A stretch of DNA of 64,000 bases from Labilithrix sp. (GTDB taxonomy: Bacteria > Myxococcota_A > Polyangia > Polyangiales > Polyangiaceae), in the NCBI GenBank assembly GCA_019637105.1, contig JAHBWF010000018.1:1-64000 (forward strand), given 5' to 3'. How positions within the stretch are numbered: position 1 is the first letter of the stretch; each line of letters opens with the position of its first letter. Under the pieces are notes generated by a model that was not told the origin of the DNA, made no database searches, and saw only the letters and a list, made by a program, of their open reading frames with translations. Shown one piece after another: positions 19,348-28,243 of the stretch. A program made the translations under genes and the position numbers.

Positions 19348-20655
19348 TCAGGGGAGGGCGACCGAGGTCGCGGTCGTCCGCGTGACGGTCGACCCGTCGC
19401 CGATCTGGCCGAACGAGTTCTCCCCCCAACAACGCGCTTGTCCGTTCGCCGAGGACGCGCACGTGTGGCCGTTGCCCGCGGCCACGCCCGTCGCGTCCGT
19501 CACGCCGCTCGCGGTCAGCGGGACCTTCGACGTCGTCCCCGAGTTGCCGTCGCCGAGCTGGCCGTAGCTGTTGTCGCCCCAGCACGCGACCTCGCCCGTC
19601 GCGCGGAGCGCGCAGGTGTGGCTGTCGCGAGCCGAGATCGCGACGGCGTCCACGAGGCCGGAGACGGCGACGGGCGATCTGCGCTCGGTCGTGCTGTCGT
19701 CGCCGAGCTGACCGGCGTTGTTGCGACCCCAGCACATCACGGCGCCGGTGGCGCGGCGCGCGCACGTGTGGAGGTAGCCGGCGGAGACCTCGACGGCGTC
19801 GGTGATCCCGACAACCTGCGTCGGCGACGGTCGATCGACGACGGTCCCGTCGCCGAGCTGTCCGGACGAATTGCCGCCCCAGCAGGCGACCTCGCCGGTC
19901 GCTCGGAGCGCGCACGTGTGACGTACGCCGACGGCGAGCTCGACGACGTCGGCGGGCGCGGCGGCGACCACCGGAGTCCGACGCTCGACGCCGGTGGCTC
20001 CGTCGCCGAGCTGGCCGTAGTAGTCGTCTCCCCAACATTCCACCGCGCCGCCCGCGCGGATGGCGCAGGCGTGGCCGCCTCCGATCGCGATCTTGGTCGC
20101 GTCGACCAGGCCCGAGACGGGCGTCGGGACGTCGCGGTCGACGTTGGTTCCATCGCCGATCTGACCGAAGAAGTTGTCGCCCCAGCAGACGACGGCGCCG
20201 GTCTTCCGCAGCGCGCACGTGAAGATGTTCCCGGCTCCGATCACGACCGCGTCCGAGAGGCCGGAGACGTGCACGGGCGTCGGCTGGGCGACGGTCGGCT
20301 TCCCGTCGCCGAGCTGCCCGAACTGGTTGCCGCCCCAGCAGAAGACGGCGCTCGCCGCGTCGAGCACGCACGAGTGGTACAAGCCGGTGACGATCGTCAC
20401 GACCGCCGCGGCGGTCGCCGGTCCGCTGTCCGGCTCCGCGGGCGCGTCCGCCGCGCCGCCGGCGTCGAGCCCGTCGCCGCTCGCGTCGTCGGCGCCGTCC
20501 TCCGCCGGGCTCGGCAGCGCCGTGCCCGCGTCGGGCGCCGGCGTGTCGGGGAGGGACGGGCTCGACGCCGTCGCGCAGGCGACGAGGAGACCCCCGCCCG
20601 AGACGACGGCCGCGAAGTGTCCGAGAGGAACGCGCGACGCGCGCTGAAGAGCCAC
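19348..20655 (-). CDS. RCC1-repeat lipoprotein
   Basis: 435 residues from GTG 20655, chosen because the signal peptide (GHFAAVVSGGGLLVACATA, lipobox LVAC) starts nearby; upstream codons to 20736 fall in an AT-rich palindromic regulatory region. An Asp/Ala/Pro linker of about 60 residues precedes seven RCC1 blades, each ending in CWG-x-N-x-x-GQ(L/I)GDG (for example CWGGNQFGQLGDG and CWGENSFGQIGDG). These should form a seven-bladed propeller on the cell surface. Each blade has a Cys in HTCALRATG and one in VxCWG, allowing a disulfide per blade. The ligand is unknown. Confidence 0.88.
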   Translation of the reverse strand: MALQRASRVPLGHFAAVVSGGGLLVACATASSPSLPDTPAPDAGTALPSPAEDGADDASGDGLDAGGAADAPAEPDSGPATAAAVVTIVTGLYHSCVLDAASAVFCWGGNQFGQLGDGKPTVAQPTPVHVSGLSDAVVIGAGNIFTCALRKTGAVVCWGDNFFGQIGDGTNVDRDVPTPVSGLVDATKIAIGGGHACAIRAGGAVECWGDDYYGQLGDGATGVERRTPVVAAAPADVVELAVGVRHTCALRATGEVACWGGNSSGQLGDGTVVDRPSPTQVVGITDAVEVSAGYLHTCARRATGAVMCWGRNNAGQLGDDSTTERRSPVAVSGLVDAVAISARDSHTCALRATGEVACWGDNSYGQLGDGNSGTTSKVPLTASGVTDATGVAAGNGHTCASSANGQARCWGENSFGQIGDGSTVTRTTATSVALP

Positions 20656-20669
20656 GGCGACGACATTAT

Positions 20670-20690
20670 CGAATATGAAAGTCAAATTCA
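20670..20690. promoter_or_regulatory. candidate Fur-family operator, copy 1 of a divergent pair
   Basis: CGAATATGA, AAG, TCAAATTCA: a 9-3-9 imperfect palindrome. Read on the minus strand it has 11 of 12 bases of the TGA-N3-TGA-N3-TCA-N3-TCA skeleton. It lies 15 bases upstream of the RCC1 gene start and is a mirror copy of the 20715-20735 site. Confidence 0.5.
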
Positions 20691-20714
20691 ACAAGACCGT
20701 CGCGCCCCACAAGT

Positions 20715-20735
20715 TGAATTTGACTTTCAAATTCA
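20715..20735. promoter_or_regulatory. candidate Fur-family operator, copy 2, perfect 9-3-9 palindrome
   Basis: TGAATTTGA, CTT, TCAAATTCA: both halves are perfect inverted repeats. It matches all 12 skeleton bases of TGA-N3-TGA-N3-TCA-N3-TCA. With the site at 20670-20690 it also forms a long inverted repeat (arms 20676-20692 and 20713-20729, 17 of 17 bases) around a GC-rich 20-base centre, with the two site centres 45 bases apart. It sits between the RCC1 lipoprotein gene and the lipoprotein gene at 20790. Confidence 0.6.
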
Positions 20736-20789
20736 TTTTGGTCCAAGCTCGACCCGAGCGCGGACGGGGGCCGGCGGAGGAGGCGAGCA

Positions 20790-21569
20790 GTGGCGATGCG
20801 TCGGGAGAAGGACAACGTGGGCACCTGGCGGCGGAGGACGGGGCTCGGGGCGCTCGTCCCCGCCGTCCTCCTCGCGGTCGCCGGCGCGTGCGGCAGCGAG
20901 CGTCGTGAGGCGCTCCCCGTCGACGCCGGCGCGCCGTTCGAGCCTCCGGACGCCGATCCGCCGCGCGACGGCGGCGCGGACGCGGGCCGGGGGGCCGACG
21001 CGACCGACGCCGGCGACGACGCCGCGCTCGGGGAGCACCAGGACTGCGTCTCCGCGGAGAGCGGCTGCGCGCTCGTGATCGATCCCTCCGTCGGCGCCAG
21101 CACGGCGGCGATCTTCGCGCAAGGCACCGAGATCCTCGATCGGCCGCGCCAGCCCTCGCCGGGGGTCGACTACGACACGTGCTACACCGGCGGTCCGTTC
21201 CCGGTCCGTACGTACTTCGCGTACGTCGAGGTGAAGAACCCGGGCCCCAAGGACGTGGTCGCCGAGATCCGCCTCGACACGCCGCCGGGCGGCCAGTGGT
21301 CCTACGCCTTCGCGGCGGCGTACGCGTCGTTCCCGACGACGACGGCCGAGCGCGATGCGTGTCTGACCGGTCTGAACGGGCGCTGCCCCGACCCGACCGG
21401 GCTCACCGAGCCGCGGTGGCCTTGCCTCGTGGGCGCGGCGGCGCCGGAGATCCCGAGCGGCGGCTCCGTCTGGATCTACGTGCCGCTCAACGCCACGCCG
21501 AACCTGGACGCCGGGGCGACGCCCCTGCGCTTCGTGCTGAGCGCCACCGTCACGGCCGAGGGATCCTGA
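20790..21569 (+). CDS. hypothetical lipoprotein, 259 aa
   Basis: Starts at GTG 20790 (ATG 20796 is an equal alternative), with GGAGGAGG just upstream. After a Tat-like RRR basic stretch (WRRRTGLGALVPAVLLAVAGAC) the lipobox is VAGAC, followed by an Asp/Ala/Gly-rich linker. The mature domain of about 170 residues is beta-rich, with EHQDCVSAESGCALVIDPS, YFAYVEVKNPGPKDVVAEIRLD and SVWIYVPLNATPN, suggesting an immunoglobulin-like sandwich with several Cys. No family is recognised. It is divergent from the RCC1 lipoprotein, sharing an intergenic region with two Fur-box-like palindromes, so both may be metal-regulated surface proteins. Confidence 0.75.
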   Translation: MAMRREKDNVGTWRRRTGLGALVPAVLLAVAGACGSERREALPVDAGAPFEPPDADPPRDGGADAGRGADATDAGDDAALGEHQDCVSAESGCALVIDPSVGASTAAIFAQGTEILDRPRQPSPGVDYDTCYTGGPFPVRTYFAYVEVKNPGPKDVVAEIRLDTPPGGQWSYAFAAAYASFPTTTAERDACLTGLNGRCPDPTGLTEPRWPCLVGAAAPEIPSGGSVWIYVPLNATPNLDAGATPLRFVLSATVTAEGS

Positions 21570-21625
21570 CGTCGGCGGAGCTCGTTTCCGGCCGGCCGAT
21601 CGCCGACCTTCCTCGCGTCGGCGCC

Positions 21626-22885
21626 TCAGGGCGCCCAGAAGGTCGGCGCCCCGCGCGGCCGCTCGAGCTCGAAGCGGACGAGCTCGATCCACGCCGTCCC
21701 CGCGACGCTCGGCCGCGTGTCGAAGACGAACGGGATCTCCACGGTCGACGTCGGCACCGAGCCGTCCGCGGCGCGGAGCGGCTCGAGCGCGTCGAGGATC
21801 TCGCGCGCGCGCCCGTCGCGCCCGGCTCTCCACGCCGCGAGCGCCACCCCCGCCGAGCCCTCGGGCCAGACGGCGTCGAGCGCGGACCAGTCACGCGCCG
21901 GGAGCGTCGGCCCCAGGACCTGCAGCATCAGCTCGCCCTCCACGAGCGGACCTCGGCCCTGCGCGCGATGCCCGCGCGCGCCGGTGCGCGGATCGCGCGA
22001 GGCGTACCCGGCGTCCGCGACCGACGCCGCGGTCTCCGCGCGATCGCGGTCGCCCGTCGCGCTCAAGAAGATCGAGCCCCACGAGGCGCAGTCGAGCGCG
22101 GGCACGTCGTCGGCGCCGGACGCGCTCACGCCGCGCGCGAGCTGTCCGCGCGCCGCGCTCCAGGCGCGCGCGAGGCCCCGCGCGACGCGCTCCGCCGCCG
22201 ACGCGTACGCCTCCTCGCCGGTGACGCGCGCGAGCGCCCGGAAGAAGAAGTAGGCGTCGACGTTGTGCTCGATCGACGTCCAGGCGATGTCCTCCGGGTG
22301 GAGGCGCTCGCGGAGGCGACGCCGGCCGTCGAGCTCGTAGCGGTACGTCCCCTCCCCGCCGCGGACGAGCCCGTCGCGCGGATCTCCCTCGGCGCCGACC
22401 TGCCTCGCGAGGAGGTAGCGCGCGGCGCCGCGCGCGAGCGCGAGGGCCTCCGCCCGCGCCGCGCCGCCGCGCTCCGCGTCGAGGTACTCGATCGCCGCGT
22501 AGCCCACCCACGCGACGGCGCCCGAGCGCACGTACGCGATGCGCGTGTCCGGCCGCGGGAGCACGAAGGAGAACGGCAGCGAGCCGTCCGGCTGCTGGAG
22601 CGCGCGGAGCCCCTCGATGACCGCGCCGGCCTCCTCGCGCGCCCCGCGGCGGATCAAGACGAGGACGACGAGGGCGCTGTCGTAGACGGCGACGCGCCGC
22701 GACTCGGGATCGGTGAGCGCGAGCCGTCCGCGCGCGCCGGCGTCCGGCCAGGGGACCAGCGCGCCGCGCAAGAAGGGCATCGGGTCGACCTTCGCCGGCG
22801 GGGCGGGCGCCGAGACCTCCGACCGCGGCGGCGACGCGCACGCGAGGAGGAGGCCGACGCCGGCGATCGACGCGCGCCGGATCAT
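21626..22885 (-). CDS. lipoprotein with alpha/alpha-barrel-like domain
   Basis: 419 residues; the lipobox is LLLACAS with Cys near residue 16. The mature part is a series of helix pairs with segments such as RVAVYDSALVVLVLIRRG, LRALQQPDGSLPFSF, VAWVGYAAIEYLDA and WTSIEHNVDAYFFFRALARV. This layout (Gln-Gln-x-Asp-Gly-Ser, aromatic helix ends) is typical of six-hairpin glycosidase or prenyltransferase-like alpha/alpha toroids, so a sugar-acting role fits the glycosyltransferase operon. No catalytic residues can be assigned. It is the last gene of a five-gene operon; its ATG overlaps the HEAT-gene stop by four bases (22882-22885). Confidence 0.75.
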   Translation of the reverse strand: MIRRASIAGVGLLLACASPPRSEVSAPAPPAKVDPMPFLRGALVPWPDAGARGRLALTDPESRRVAVYDSALVVLVLIRRGAREEAGAVIEGLRALQQPDGSLPFSFVLPRPDTRIAYVRSGAVAWVGYAAIEYLDAERGGAARAEALALARGAARYLLARQVGAEGDPRDGLVRGGEGTYRYELDGRRRLRERLHPEDIAWTSIEHNVDAYFFFRALARVTGEEAYASAAERVARGLARAWSAARGQLARGVSASGADDVPALDCASWGSIFLSATGDRDRAETAASVADAGYASRDPRTGARGHRAQGRGPLVEGELMLQVLGPTLPARDWSALDAVWPEGSAGVALAAWRAGRDGRAREILDALEPLRAADGSVPTSTVEIPFVFDTRPSVAGTAWIELVRFELERPRGAPTFWAP

Positions 22886-25800
22886 CCCACCGTCCGCACG
22901 ACCGAGCGGCGCGCCGCCTCGCGGACGGAGCCGTCGGGGTCGGAGGCCATCTGCGCGATCCGCGCGCGCGCCGACGGGAGGTCGAGCGCCGCGAGCGCCT
23001 GAATCGCGGCGACGCGCACGTCGGGCGACGGGTCCTGGAGCGCGGGCGCGAGGCGCTCCTCGACCGACGGGACGCCGAGCGCGCCCATCGCCGTGACCGC
23101 CGCCCGGCGCGAGGGCGCCTCGGTGCTCGTCGTGAGGCGCGCCGCCAGGCTCTCGGTGATCGCGACCGCGCGCGGCTCGGCGCGCAGCTCGAACCGGACG
23201 TCGAGGGCGGTCGCCGGCCAGAGGTGCACGAACTCGTGGAGGCCCGCCGGATCGCGGCTCTCGAGCAGCGTCGCCAGCGCCGCCGCGCGGACGACCGGCG
23301 ACGCGTCGTCGAGCAGCGCGCGGACGACCTTGAGCGCGGACTTCGTCGCCGCTCCCTCGAAGCGCGCGAGCGACACGGCGAGCGCGGTGCGGACGCGCAC
23401 CGACGGATCGTTCCGGAGGAGGCCGCCGCGGAGGAGCGACTCACCGCTCCAGGTCATCGTCTCGAGCACGGCGAGGCGCACGTCCTCGCTCGGGTCCTCG
23501 GCCAGCGTCGCCAGGAGCGTCGTGTCGGGAGACGGGAGCGCGCCGAGCGCGCGCACGGCGGCGGCGCGGAGCGACGAAGAGCGGGAGCGGACGAGCTCGG
23601 CGAGGAGCGGCGCCGTGGCCGGGCTCGCCATCTGCTCGAGCACGCGCACCGCGGGGACGAGCAGATCGGGGACGTCGACGCCCATCATCCAGTCGAGGAA
23701 CGGCCAGGGATCGTCGCGGTGGATGTCGGCGAGCGTCGACTCGGTGAGGCGCTGCACCCGGGGCGGCCCCGCTCCGAGCCGTCGCGCGAGCGCGAGCGCG
23801 ACCTCGGGGTCGCGCCTGCCGGCGAGCGCCTGGAGCGCGCCGATCGCGACGTCGGCGCTAGGATCGCCGACGGCGCGCACGAGCGCTCTCCGCGCGACGG
23901 CGTCGTCGCGCCGAGGGGCGAGCGCGCGCGCGGCTTGCAGGCGGACGTCCTCGGCCGGATCCGACGTGAGCGCGTCGGCGAGGACGTCGGCGCTGCGGCC
24001 GCCGGAGGCGCCGCGGCCGCCGGAGATGCGGCCGAGCGCGCGCACGGCGAAGCGTCGCGCGGCGACGTCGAGGCTCGTCCGCAAGAGCGACTCGTACTGC
24101 GCGACGAGCGCGGGGACGTCCGCGCGCTCCGGACCGACCGCGGTGGGATCGTCGAGGTGCACGGCCGCGAAGAACGCGGCGCGCACGGCGGGGTCCTCGT
24201 GCGCGAGGAACTTCATCACGCCCTCGAGCGCGCCGGGCGCCGCGATCCCGTCGAGGACGGTCGCGAGCGAGGACTCGGTCCCGACGACGGCGGCGGCGAC
24301 GAGGCGGGCCGCTCCGTCGGCCTCGCGTCCGAGCTCGTCGAGCCGCGGCTCGACGGACTCGCCCGCGACGCAGGCGAGCGAGACGAGCGCCCGGTTACGC
24401 ACGAAGGCGTCCGGATCGCGGGTGCACCTCTCGAGCGTCGCGACGACGCGCGGCTCGCCGGACGGCGCGCGCCCGAGCGCGTTGACGACGGCGGCGCGGA
24501 CGCGCCCGTTCGGGTCCTCGGCGGCCGTGAGCAACGCCTCGCGCGCCTCGGGGCCGGCGATCTTGGCGAGCGCGCCGGCCGCGCTCGCGCGGAGGACCGG
24601 GCTCGCGTCGCGGAGGAAGCGCGCGAGCACCGGGACCCCGGCGGCGACGCCGCACTTCCCGAGCGTCCAGGCGACGCCCAGCCGGACGTCGAGCGACGAC
24701 GCCTTCTCGAGCTCGTCGAGCCGGAGGAAGAGCTGCTGGCGAGCGCCGCGCGAGAGCGAGTCGGCGATGCGGTCGCGCAGCGCCGGGGCGGCGCCGGCGA
24801 GGGCGCCGAGGAGCCCCTCGAACGCCTCGGTGCTGGCGGCGCTCCCGAGCGCGGCGACCGCCGCCATGCGGACGTCGAGCGAGGCGTCGGTGAGGCGCGC
24901 GACGAGCGCCTGGACGCAGAGCTCGCCCGACCGGTCTCCGAGCGCCGTGACCGCGCGGAGGCGCACGGCGTCGCTCGCGTCGACGCTCGCGCGGACGAGC
25001 AGCGGCTCGGCGGCGCGCGCGATCGCCGCGTCCTGCTCGAAGCGCGCGACGAGGATGACCATCTGCGTACGAACGACCACGCTCCCGGCGTCGTAGGCCG
25101 CCGTCAGTCGATCGACGTGCTCGGCGAGCTCGCCCGGGGAGAAGCTCGTCAGCGCGTCGGCGGCGGCCTCGCGCACGGGCTCCTCGGGATCGACCAAGAG
25201 CTCGACGATCGCGCTCGCCGTGCCCGGCGCCTTGAGGCGCCCGAGCGCCTCGACGAGCGCGGCGCGGACCGGCCACGCGTCGTCGTTGAGGCGGCCTCGG
25301 AGCAGCGGCGCGACGCGCGACGCGCCGAGCTCGCCGGAGACGCGCGCGACGATCGCGCGGACCTCGAACGACTCGTGATGGATGTACGCGACGACCGAGT
25401 CGAGCAGCCCGACGCTCCCGAGCTCGGAGAGCGCCGCGTACGCGCGCTCTCGCGTCGCGCGGTCCGGGCTCGTGAGCCGGCCGATCACGCGGTCGAGGTA
25501 GCCGACGCGCTCGAGCGCGAGCGCGGCGCGGCGGCGGACGTCGACGTTCGGATCGCGCAGCGCCGACTCGAGGTGGGACGTGTCCTCGACGCGGATGGCC
25601 TCGAAGGCCTCGAGCGCGCGGAGCCTCGTCGCGTAGTCGGGGTCGGCGAGCGCGGCGACGAGGACGTCGATCGCCCGCTCGCCCTCGATCCGCGCCACCG
25701 CCGCCGCCGCGTGCGCGCGCACCTGCGGGGCCGGGTCCCGGAGGGTGGCGCGGATCAGGGGCTGGGTCGCGCGCGCGTCGGCGATCGCCCCGAGCGCCTC

Positions 25801-26544
25801 GGCGGCCGCCATGCGGAGGAGGTCGTCGCGGTCGTGGAGCCGCGTGACCAGGTCCTCGGTCGCGCGCGGATCGCCGATGCGACCGAGGACGCGCGCCGCC
25901 CACACGCGCGCCGCCGCCCGGCTCGGATCGGCGAGCAGCTCGAGGAGCGGCGTGACCGCGAGCGACTCGAACGCGACGAGCGCCTCGGCGACGCTCCGCG
26001 CCGAGCCTTCGTCCAGCGCGACGAGCTCTCCGACGAGCAGCGGGATGGCCGTCGGATCGCGCAGCTTGGCGAGCGCCGTCGTCGCGGCGGATTTCACCGA
26101 CATCGCGTCTTCGTATCGGTCGTTCATCGCGGCGACGAGCGCCGGCACGGCCGACGACGCCCCCGCCAGGCCGAGGAGCTCGGCCGCGTGCGCGCGCTCG
26201 CTCCACTTGCGCGCGGACCGGAGCGTCTCCGCGTAGCGCGTCACCAGCTCGAGCTCCGCGAAGAGGCGCGCGCCGAGATCGCGCGAGGCCTGCTCCCCCG
26301 AGCGCAAGAGCTCCTCGACCGCCCGCTCCACCGTCGCCGGGTCGAAGCGCTCGCGGAGGTTCCGCGCGATGACGCCGGCGTCGCCCGGCGTCACGCTCGC
26401 CCGCGTCGCCTCGGCGACGCGCGCCAGAGCGGCGCGCGTCCGCCGACGCCGGACGCCCTCGCGCGCGAGGACGACGACCGTCGGGACGATGGCGAACGCC
26501 ACCAGCGCCCCGGTCATCCACGCGGCGAGCGACGTCGCGGTCAC
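22882..26544 (-). CDS. giant membrane-anchored HEAT-repeat protein
   Basis: 1220 residues. One N-terminal hydrophobic helix (MTGALVAFAIVPTVVVLA, about residues 10-27) is followed by a basic stretch, then about 1150 residues of EZ-HEAT/PBS-lyase-type repeats of roughly 31 residues each (for example DPRATEDLVTRLHDRDDLLRMAAAEALG and DPNVDVRRRAALALERVG). The repeats continue without another domain to the C-terminus (DPDGSVREAARRSVVRTVG). It is probably an inner-membrane scaffold whose solenoid lies in the cytoplasm or periplasm. The gene overlaps the response-regulator stop by four bases at 26541-26544 and the following lipoprotein start by four bases, so it is firmly part of the glycosyltransferase operon. 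Confidence 0.9.
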   Translation of the reverse strand: MTATSLAAWMTGALVAFAIVPTVVVLAREGVRRRRTRAALARVAEATRASVTPGDAGVIARNLRERFDPATVERAVEELLRSGEQASRDLGARLFAELELVTRYAETLRSARKWSERAHAAELLGLAGASSAVPALVAAMNDRYEDAMSVKSAATTALAKLRDPTAIPLLVGELVALDEGSARSVAEALVAFESLAVTPLLELLADPSRAAARVWAARVLGRIGDPRATEDLVTRLHDRDDLLRMAAAEALGAIADARATQPLIRATLRDPAPQVRAHAAAAVARIEGERAIDVLVAALADPDYATRLRALEAFEAIRVEDTSHLESALRDPNVDVRRRAALALERVGYLDRVIGRLTSPDRATRERAYAALSELGSVGLLDSVVAYIHHESFEVRAIVARVSGELGASRVAPLLRGRLNDDAWPVRAALVEALGRLKAPGTASAIVELLVDPEEPVREAAADALTSFSPGELAEHVDRLTAAYDAGSVVVRTQMVILVARFEQDAAIARAAEPLLVRASVDASDAVRLRAVTALGDRSGELCVQALVARLTDASLDVRMAAVAALGSAASTEAFEGLLGALAGAAPALRDRIADSLSRGARQQLFLRLDELEKASSLDVRLGVAWTLGKCGVAAGVPVLARFLRDASPVLRASAAGALAKIAGPEAREALLTAAEDPNGRVRAAVVNALGRAPSGEPRVVATLERCTRDPDAFVRNRALVSLACVAGESVEPRLDELGREADGAARLVAAAVVGTESSLATVLDGIAAPGALEGVMKFLAHEDPAVRAAFFAAVHLDDPTAVGPERADVPALVAQYESLLRTSLDVAARRFAVRALGRISGGRGASGGRSADVLADALTSDPAEDVRLQAARALAPRRDDAVARRALVRAVGDPSADVAIGALQALAGRRDPEVALALARRLGAGPPRVQRLTESTLADIHRDDPWPFLDWMMGVDVPDLLVPAVRVLEQMASPATAPLLAELVRSRSSSLRAAAVRALGALPSPDTTLLATLAEDPSEDVRLAVLETMTWSGESLLRGGLLRNDPSVRVRTALAVSLARFEGAATKSALKVVRALLDDASPVVRAAALATLLESRDPAGLHEFVHLWPATALDVRFELRAEPRAVAITESLAARLTTSTEAPSRRAAVTAMGALGVPSVEERLAPALQDPSPDVRVAAIQALAALDLPSARARIAQMASDPDGSVREAARRSVVRTVG

Positions 26545-26918
26545 GACGACTTGCCGAGCAACGCCTCGATTTTCTGCACGAGCAGCGCAGGATCGATCGG
26601 TTTGTTGAGGAACTCGTCGGCGCCCGACTGCGACGCCCAGAAGCGGTCGGCGGCCTCGGTCTTGGCGGTCAGGATGATGACCGCGATCGCGGGGTCGATC
26701 CGCTTGATCGCGCGACAGGCCTGGTAGCCGTTCATCTCCGGCATCGTGACGTCCAGCACGACGAGGTCCGGCCGGTCCCGCTCGACGACGCCGATCGCGA
26801 CCTCGCCGTTGTTCGCGATCGTCACGCGATGGCCGAGGCCCTTCAGCCGGAGCTCGAAGACCTCGAGCGCCTTGGGGTGATCGTCGACGAGCAGGACGTG
26901 AGCGGCGGCGCGGGTCAT
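26541..26918 (-). CDS. single-domain response regulator
   Basis: 125 residues from ATG 26918. A complete CheY-like receiver: acidic pair DD at residues 12-13, phospho-acceptor Asp56 in LVVLDVTMPEMNG, conserved Thr in IILTAK and Lys in EFLNKPID. There is no output domain, so signalling must go through protein contacts, with the adjacent HEAT solenoid an obvious candidate partner (inference from context). It overlaps the kinase stop by four bases (26915-26918) and the HEAT start by four bases. Confidence 0.93.
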   Translation of the reverse strand: MTRAAAHVLLVDDHPKALEVFELRLKGLGHRVTIANNGEVAIGVVERDRPDLVVLDVTMPEMNGYQACRAIKRIDPAIAVIILTAKTEAADRFWASQSGADEFLNKPIDPALLVQKIEALLGKSS

Positions 26919-28243
26919 TCGAAGTCTCGGAGCTCCCTCCGCCGCGGCGAGGACGGCGGAGACGAGCGCTGGCTGGAGGCGTCGTCCGAGCCCTCGCCGG
27001 ACGGCGACGGGGACGCGGACGCCGCGGCGGCGACGGCCCGTGACTCGCCGCTCCGCGTTCGGAGGTTCACCGGGAAGACGAGCGCGATCGACGCGCCGCC
27101 GCCGGGCGCCTCGTCGATCCGTACGCGACCGTGGTGCATCTCCGCGACGTCGCGGACGATCGTGAGCCCGACGCCGGAGCCGGGGGTGTCGCGATCGCGA
27201 TCGAGGCGGACGCCGCGCTCGAAGACGCGCGCGCGGTGCTCCGCCGGGATCCCCGGCCCGGTGTCGACGACGACGAGCTCGACCTCCCGCCGCGCGGTCG
27301 AGCCCGCGGGCGCCGGCTCCGTGAGCCGCTCCACGACGTCGACGGCGCCGCCGGCGGGGGTGAGCTTCAGCGCGTTGGCGATCAGGTTCACGAGCGCCTG
27401 CTTGATCTGCATCGCGTCGCACCACGCCCGGACCCCGGTGGTGTCGGCGCGGAGCCGGATGCCCTTCGCCGCCGCGACGCCGCCGAAGAGCGCGACCGTC
27501 CCGCGGGCGAGCTCGCCCAGGTCGTGCTCGCGTCGCACGTCGACGCGCGGGACGAGCGAGCGCGGCGGCTCGCTCATCGCGGGGATCACCCGGCGCAGCG
27601 CCGCGACGTAGCGGTCGAGCAGCGCCGCGGCGTCGTTCGACGCCTCGACGATGCTGAGGACGTGGCGCCGCTGCTCGTCGGTGATCGGGCCCGCGAACCC
27701 GTCGCGCAGGTTGCTCGCGTAGCCGAGGATCACGCCGAACAAGACGCGCGCGTCGTGCGAGAGCGAGGCGCCCTCGCCCTGGATGTCGGCGAGCGTCCGC
27801 TCGAGCTCGCCGAGCTCGGCGCTCTCGGCTCGCGCCCTCCGCGCGGCGTCGACGCGCGCGCGGAGCTGCTCGGTCACGCGGGAGAAGGCCTCCATGAAGG
27901 CCTCGCGCCGCGCGCCCGCGAGCACGAGCGCCCCGGCGCCGAGCGGGGCGATCTCCGCGGCGGTCGTGGCCGCGTCGACGACGAGGACACGAGGGACGCC
28001 GCGCGTGCGCGGATCGCGGTCGAGCGCCGACGCGATCGGCTGGAGCCGCCGCGGGGCGCTCCCGACGAGGAAGACGACGGCGTCGACGGACGCGCGCCGC
28101 GCGAGCGCGTTCGCCTCCGTCCAGATCTCGGCGCTCGCCCCCGACGCGACGACGGCCGCGAGCACGTGCTCGTACACGCCGGGCGCCGCCTCGCCGACGA
28201 TGCCGACCGTGAAGGGAGCGTCGTCGACGCGCTCCGCGGTCAC
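26915..28243 (-). CDS. soluble sensor histidine kinase with degenerate N-terminal receiver-like domain
   Basis: 442 residues from GTG 28243, chosen for the four-base GTGA overlap with the glycosyltransferase stop. Residues 10-125 have an alternating receiver-like pattern (FTVGIVGEA, VDAVVFLVGS, VPRVLVVDAA, GALVLAGA) but lack a clear phospho-Asp. A coiled-coil-like helix leads to an H-box (LSHDARVLFG, His163), N-box (NLIANALKLTP, 286-296), G1 (DTGPGIP), F-box (RVFERG) and G2 (GSGVGLTIV). No membrane segment is seen, so the kinase is probably cytoplasmic. The C-terminal 40 residues are a Ser/Pro/Arg-rich tail. Its cognate partner is almost certainly the adjacent receiver. Confidence 0.88.
   Translation of the reverse strand: MTAERVDDAPFTVGIVGEAAPGVYEHVLAAVVASGASAEIWTEANALARRASVDAVVFLVGSAPRRLQPIASALDRDPRTRGVPRVLVVDAATTAAEIAPLGAGALVLAGARREAFMEAFSRVTEQLRARVDAARRARAESAELGELERTLADIQGEGASLSHDARVLFGVILGYASNLRDGFAGPITDEQRRHVLSIVEASNDAAALLDRYVAALRRVIPAMSEPPRSLVPRVDVRREHDLGELARGTVALFGGVAAAKGIRLRADTTGVRAWCDAMQIKQALVNLIANALKLTPAGGAVDVVERLTEPAPAGSTARREVELVVVDTGPGIPAEHRARVFERGVRLDRDRDTPGSGVGLTIVRDVAEMHHGRVRIDEAPGGGASIALVFPVNLRTRSGESRAVAAAASASPSPSGEGSDDASSQRSSPPSSPRRRELRDFE

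Noticed and set aside
20675..20908. Small plus-strand open frame starting in the palindromic region (MKVKFNKT...)
   Set aside because: Its start lies in the operator-like inverted repeat and it overlaps the lipoprotein gene in another frame. No protein family fits.
22093..26544. Long plus-strand frames opposite the HEAT gene
   Set aside because: They are antisense shadows of a repetitive Ala/Arg-rich gene; the minus-strand protein has regular HEAT repeats and coupled neighbours.
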